From: Ruegeria halocynthiae
GTDB lineage: Bacteria; Pseudomonadota; Alphaproteobacteria; Rhodobacterales; Rhodobacteraceae
Length of the DNA stretch: 64,000 nt
Direction: 5' to 3'
Assembly: GCF_900106805.1 (NCBI RefSeq)
Contig: NZ_FNNP01000001.1
Span: 496,001-560,000 of the forward strand
The stretch's first letter is position 1. Each line of letters starts with the position of its first letter. Of the stretch, positions 62,127-64,000 are shown one piece after another. The notes below the pieces were generated by a model. That model was not told the DNA's origin. It saw only the letters and a program-made list of their open reading frames with translations, and made no database searches. A program made the position numbers and the translations under genes.

Positions 62127-63617
62127 TTAGTACCCTTCGATCTGGCCATCCTGCTGCCAGGGTTTGACCAGATTGCCAAAGCGGGTGAACTGGGCCTCGA
62201 ACGAAAGATCAACCGTGCCGATGGGACCGTGCCGCTGCTTGCCGACGATAACTTCGGCCTTGCCGTGCAGGCGTTCCATGGCCTGTTTCCACTCTTCCAT
62301 CTTCTCCAGCTCATGATCGCCGGGTTTTTCGCGTTCTTTATAATATTCCTCGCGGAAAACGAACATCACCACGTCGGCGTCCTGTTCGATCGAACCCGAT
62401 TCGCGCAGGTCGGACAGTTGCGGGCGTTTGTCATCGCGGTTTTCAACCTGACGGGACAGCTGAGACAGGGCGATGACCGGGATATTCAGTTCCTTGGCGA
62501 TGGCTTTCATGCCCATCGAAATCTCGGCAATTTCGTTGACGCGGTTTTCAGCCATCCCGCGGCAAAGCTGCAGGTAGTCGATGACCAGCAGGTCCAGGCC
62601 ATGTGTCCGCTTCAATCGGCGTGCACGAGCGGCCAACTGAGAAATCGGCAGGGCGGGCGTGTCATCGATAAACAGAGGGCAGGCTTCCAGTTCTTTTGCG
62701 GCCTCTACGAAGCGGCGAAACTCGGCCTCGGTCATATCACCTTGGCGAATCTTGTGTGAAGAAATCTCGGAAGCTTCGGCCAGAACACGGCCCGCAAGTT
62801 GTTCGGCGCTCATTTCCAGTGAAAAGAACCCGACCACGCCGCCGTCAATCGCACCCTCTGAGCCATCGGATTTGGCGCCGCGCTTGTAGGCCTTGGCCAC
62901 GTTGAACGCCACGTTGGTCGCCAGCGATGTTTTTCCCATCGACGGACGGCCAGCCAGAATGATCAGGTCGGACGGGTGCAATCCGCCTAGCTGTTTGTCG
63001 AGATCGGCCAGACCGGTGGAAATCCCCGCCATGCCACCACCGCGCTGGTAGGCCTCGTTGGTGACGTTGACGGCTTCTGTGACCGCCTTGAGGAAGGATT
63101 GGAAACCCTGTTCGGTCTGACCCTGCTCGGATAACTGATAAAGCTGCTGCTCAGCCTCGACGATCTGTTCCTTTGGCTCGCTGCTGACATCAACCCGTGC
63201 GGCCTTGTCCGAAATATCGCGGCCCAGCCGGATCAATTCGCGCCGGATGGCGAGGTCATAGATCATCTGAGCGTAGTCATGCACCGCGAAGGCGCTGATC
63301 GAAGCCCCGGCAAGTTTGACCAGATACGCCGGGCCGCCCAGTTCCTTCAGTCCTTCATCCTCGGCCATGAAGGATTTAATGGTGACTGGTGAGGCGAGCG
63401 CATTCTTGGCAATACGAGTCGATGCGACCTCGTAGATGCGCGCATGAACCGGGTCATAAAAGTGCTCGGACCCGATGATTGACGCCACCCGGTCATACAG
63501 ATCGTTATTCGTCAGAATCGCACCCAGAAGCTGCTGCTCTGCCTCGATGGAGTGCGGCATGGTTTCCGGATTCTGAATCTGTGCGGCGGCCTGCTCGATG
63601 CTGCTGATCTCGTTCAT
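62127..63617 (-). CDS. dnaB: Replicative DNA helicase DnaB
   Basis: Hexameric helicase of the replication fork. The 496 residues contain the N-terminal domain (PHSIEAEQQLLGAILTNNDLYDRV), a linker, and the RecA core: Walker A AGRPSMGKTSLATNVA (about 210-225), Walker B LDLLVIDYLQL, RxExRxxxRE-like segments (LSQLSRQVENRDDKRPQLSDLRESGSIEQDADVVMF). No intein is present. I chose ATG 63617 (MNEISSIEQ); an upstream ATG at 63650 gives an unconserved leader. Confidence 0.95.
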   Translation of the reverse strand: MNEISSIEQAAAQIQNPETMPHSIEAEQQLLGAILTNNDLYDRVASIIGSEHFYDPVHARIYEVASTRIAKNALASPVTIKSFMAEDEGLKELGGPAYLVKLAGASISAFAVHDYAQMIYDLAIRRELIRLGRDISDKAARVDVSSEPKEQIVEAEQQLYQLSEQGQTEQGFQSFLKAVTEAVNVTNEAYQRGGGMAGISTGLADLDKQLGGLHPSDLIILAGRPSMGKTSLATNVAFNVAKAYKRGAKSDGSEGAIDGGVVGFFSLEMSAEQLAGRVLAEASEISSHKIRQGDMTEAEFRRFVEAAKELEACPLFIDDTPALPISQLAARARRLKRTHGLDLLVIDYLQLCRGMAENRVNEIAEISMGMKAIAKELNIPVIALSQLSRQVENRDDKRPQLSDLRESGSIEQDADVVMFVFREEYYKEREKPGDHELEKMEEWKQAMERLHGKAEVIVGKQRHGPIGTVDLSFEAQFTRFGNLVKPWQQDGQIEGY

Positions 63618-63692
63618 TGCTGTTCTCTTTGTCCCCTGGGCAGATGCCATAACGCGGCCCCGTGAGTCGGCGCAAATTGTATGTTTTCTGGG

Positions 63693-63709
63693 GATATGCT
63701 GTGCATATC
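63693..63709. promoter_or_regulatory. Inverted repeat GATATGC-TGT-GCATATC upstream of dnaB
   Basis: Perfect 7-base arms around TGT, 76 bases before the dnaB start. It could be an operator in the dnaB control region. No regulator is linked to it. Confidence 0.35.
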
Positions 63710-63770
63710 TCTTTGCCCCATCATATTGAAGGATTAGTAAGGGCTACGTCAACATATTGCGGATGAAACT

Positions 63771-63788
63771 ATTGACTTGGGAGTCAAT
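63771..63788. terminator. Short hairpin downstream of pyrE
   Basis: Stem ATTGACT / AGTCAAT with a 4-base loop, 31 bases past the pyrE stop on the minus strand. The T-run on either strand is weak (GTTTTC on plus, AGTTTC on minus), so it is a marginal terminator candidate. Confidence 0.35.
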
Positions 63789-63818
63789 GTTTTCGTCTTG
63801 GAAACAGTTTGCGCAACG

Positions 63819-64000
63819 TCAACCTTTGTGCGCTTCCTGCCAGCCGCGTGGGTCGTTCAGGAATGCCTCGACTCCATCCAGCGTCTCTTGATCGAAGGTT
63901 TTCTGCGCCTTGGCCTCGGCCAGAACATCCCACCAGGTGCACAGGTGATGCAGTTGTACGCCATGATCACCCAGCGTTTTTTCAGTCTCGGGGAAGATGC
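63819..64000 (-). CDS. pyrE: Orotate phosphoribosyltransferase, C-terminal part
   Basis: Only the last 60 codons are in the window; the frame runs off the right edge. The stretch [20 protein letters not shown] then [19 protein letters not shown] and [14 protein letters not shown] matches the C-terminal region of alphaproteobacterial PyrE as I remember it, including the [11 protein letters not shown] string. PyrE makes orotidine 5'-phosphate in pyrimidine synthesis. The gene is on the minus strand, upstream of dnaB with about 200 bases between. Confidence 0.75.
   Translation of the reverse strand, partial: IFPETEKTLGDHGVQLHHLCTWWDVLAEAKAQKTFDQETLDGVEAFLNDPRGWQEAHKG

Overview
The window looks like chromosomal DNA of a marine alphaproteobacterium of the Roseobacter group (Rhodobacteraceae; the Ruegeria/Phaeobacter relatives are the closest by eye). 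This rests on GC-rich coding sequence, the alphaproteobacterial DUF4167 gene, a Mur-type Fur protein, the lptG-lptD-surA-pdxA-rsmA and surE-pcm-nlpD-tatABC gene orders, a fused carnitine dehydrogenase/thioesterase, and an intergenic box (core TATTTTTGGCCAGATGAAG) that I associate from memory with this family. I saw no rRNA, tRNA, CRISPR array, transposase or prophage gene. Both edges cut a gene: anmK on the left and pyrE on the right.

1-14.3 kb: 3' end of anmK, a desaturase/cupin pair, selO, an EEP-family hydrolase, a Fur/Mur regulator, an EamA exporter, enolase with a probable LacI-type (CceR-like) operator and a clear terminator, a tiny lipoprotein missed by length cut-offs, a mazG-nucleoside hydrolase-GNAT operon, then an M20 amidohydrolase followed by two different ureohydrolases (agmatinase family), which looks like a guanidino-compound catabolic unit.

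14.3-26.8 kb is housekeeping: prfA-prmC, DUF4167, the outer-membrane biogenesis operon lptG-lptD-surA-pdxA-rsmA (lptF is not beside lptG), pepA-holC and an aldo/keto reductase. 26.8-31.2 kb is a carnitine-to-glycine-betaine module: a CdhR-type regulator, the dehydrocarnitine-cleaving enzyme, a fused L-carnitine dehydrogenase-betainyl-CoA thioesterase, and a short-chain dehydrogenase.

31.2-49.9 kb: an XRE regulator divergent from a DUF2061-desaturase pair, a second EamA exporter, a DEAD-box helicase, a glycosyltransferase, prfC, an SDR coupled to an AlkC-like DNA glycosylase, an ArsM-like arsenite methyltransferase, an orphan ABC ATPase, surE-pcm-nlpD, a WYL-type regulator with its partner gene and a strong palindrome, and tatABC followed by a DUF815 ATPase.

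49.9-64 kb is mainly a minus-strand run (pyrE, dnaB, alr, mlaE, mlaF, pqiA-like, radA, cvpA, purF, SDR). It is broken at three junctions: a plus-strand GNAT gene, an AT-rich pocket with a lone Cas2-fold (SinR-family) protein, and a roughly 2 kb island between cvpA and purF that carries a stand-alone DnaJ-type zinc-finger protein and a third ureohydrolase, a paralogue of the first one 42 kb away. I do not see an obvious multi-gene new system. The best leads are the Cas2-like orphan, the cvpA/purF island, the ureohydrolase set, and the regulatory palindromes and repeats.
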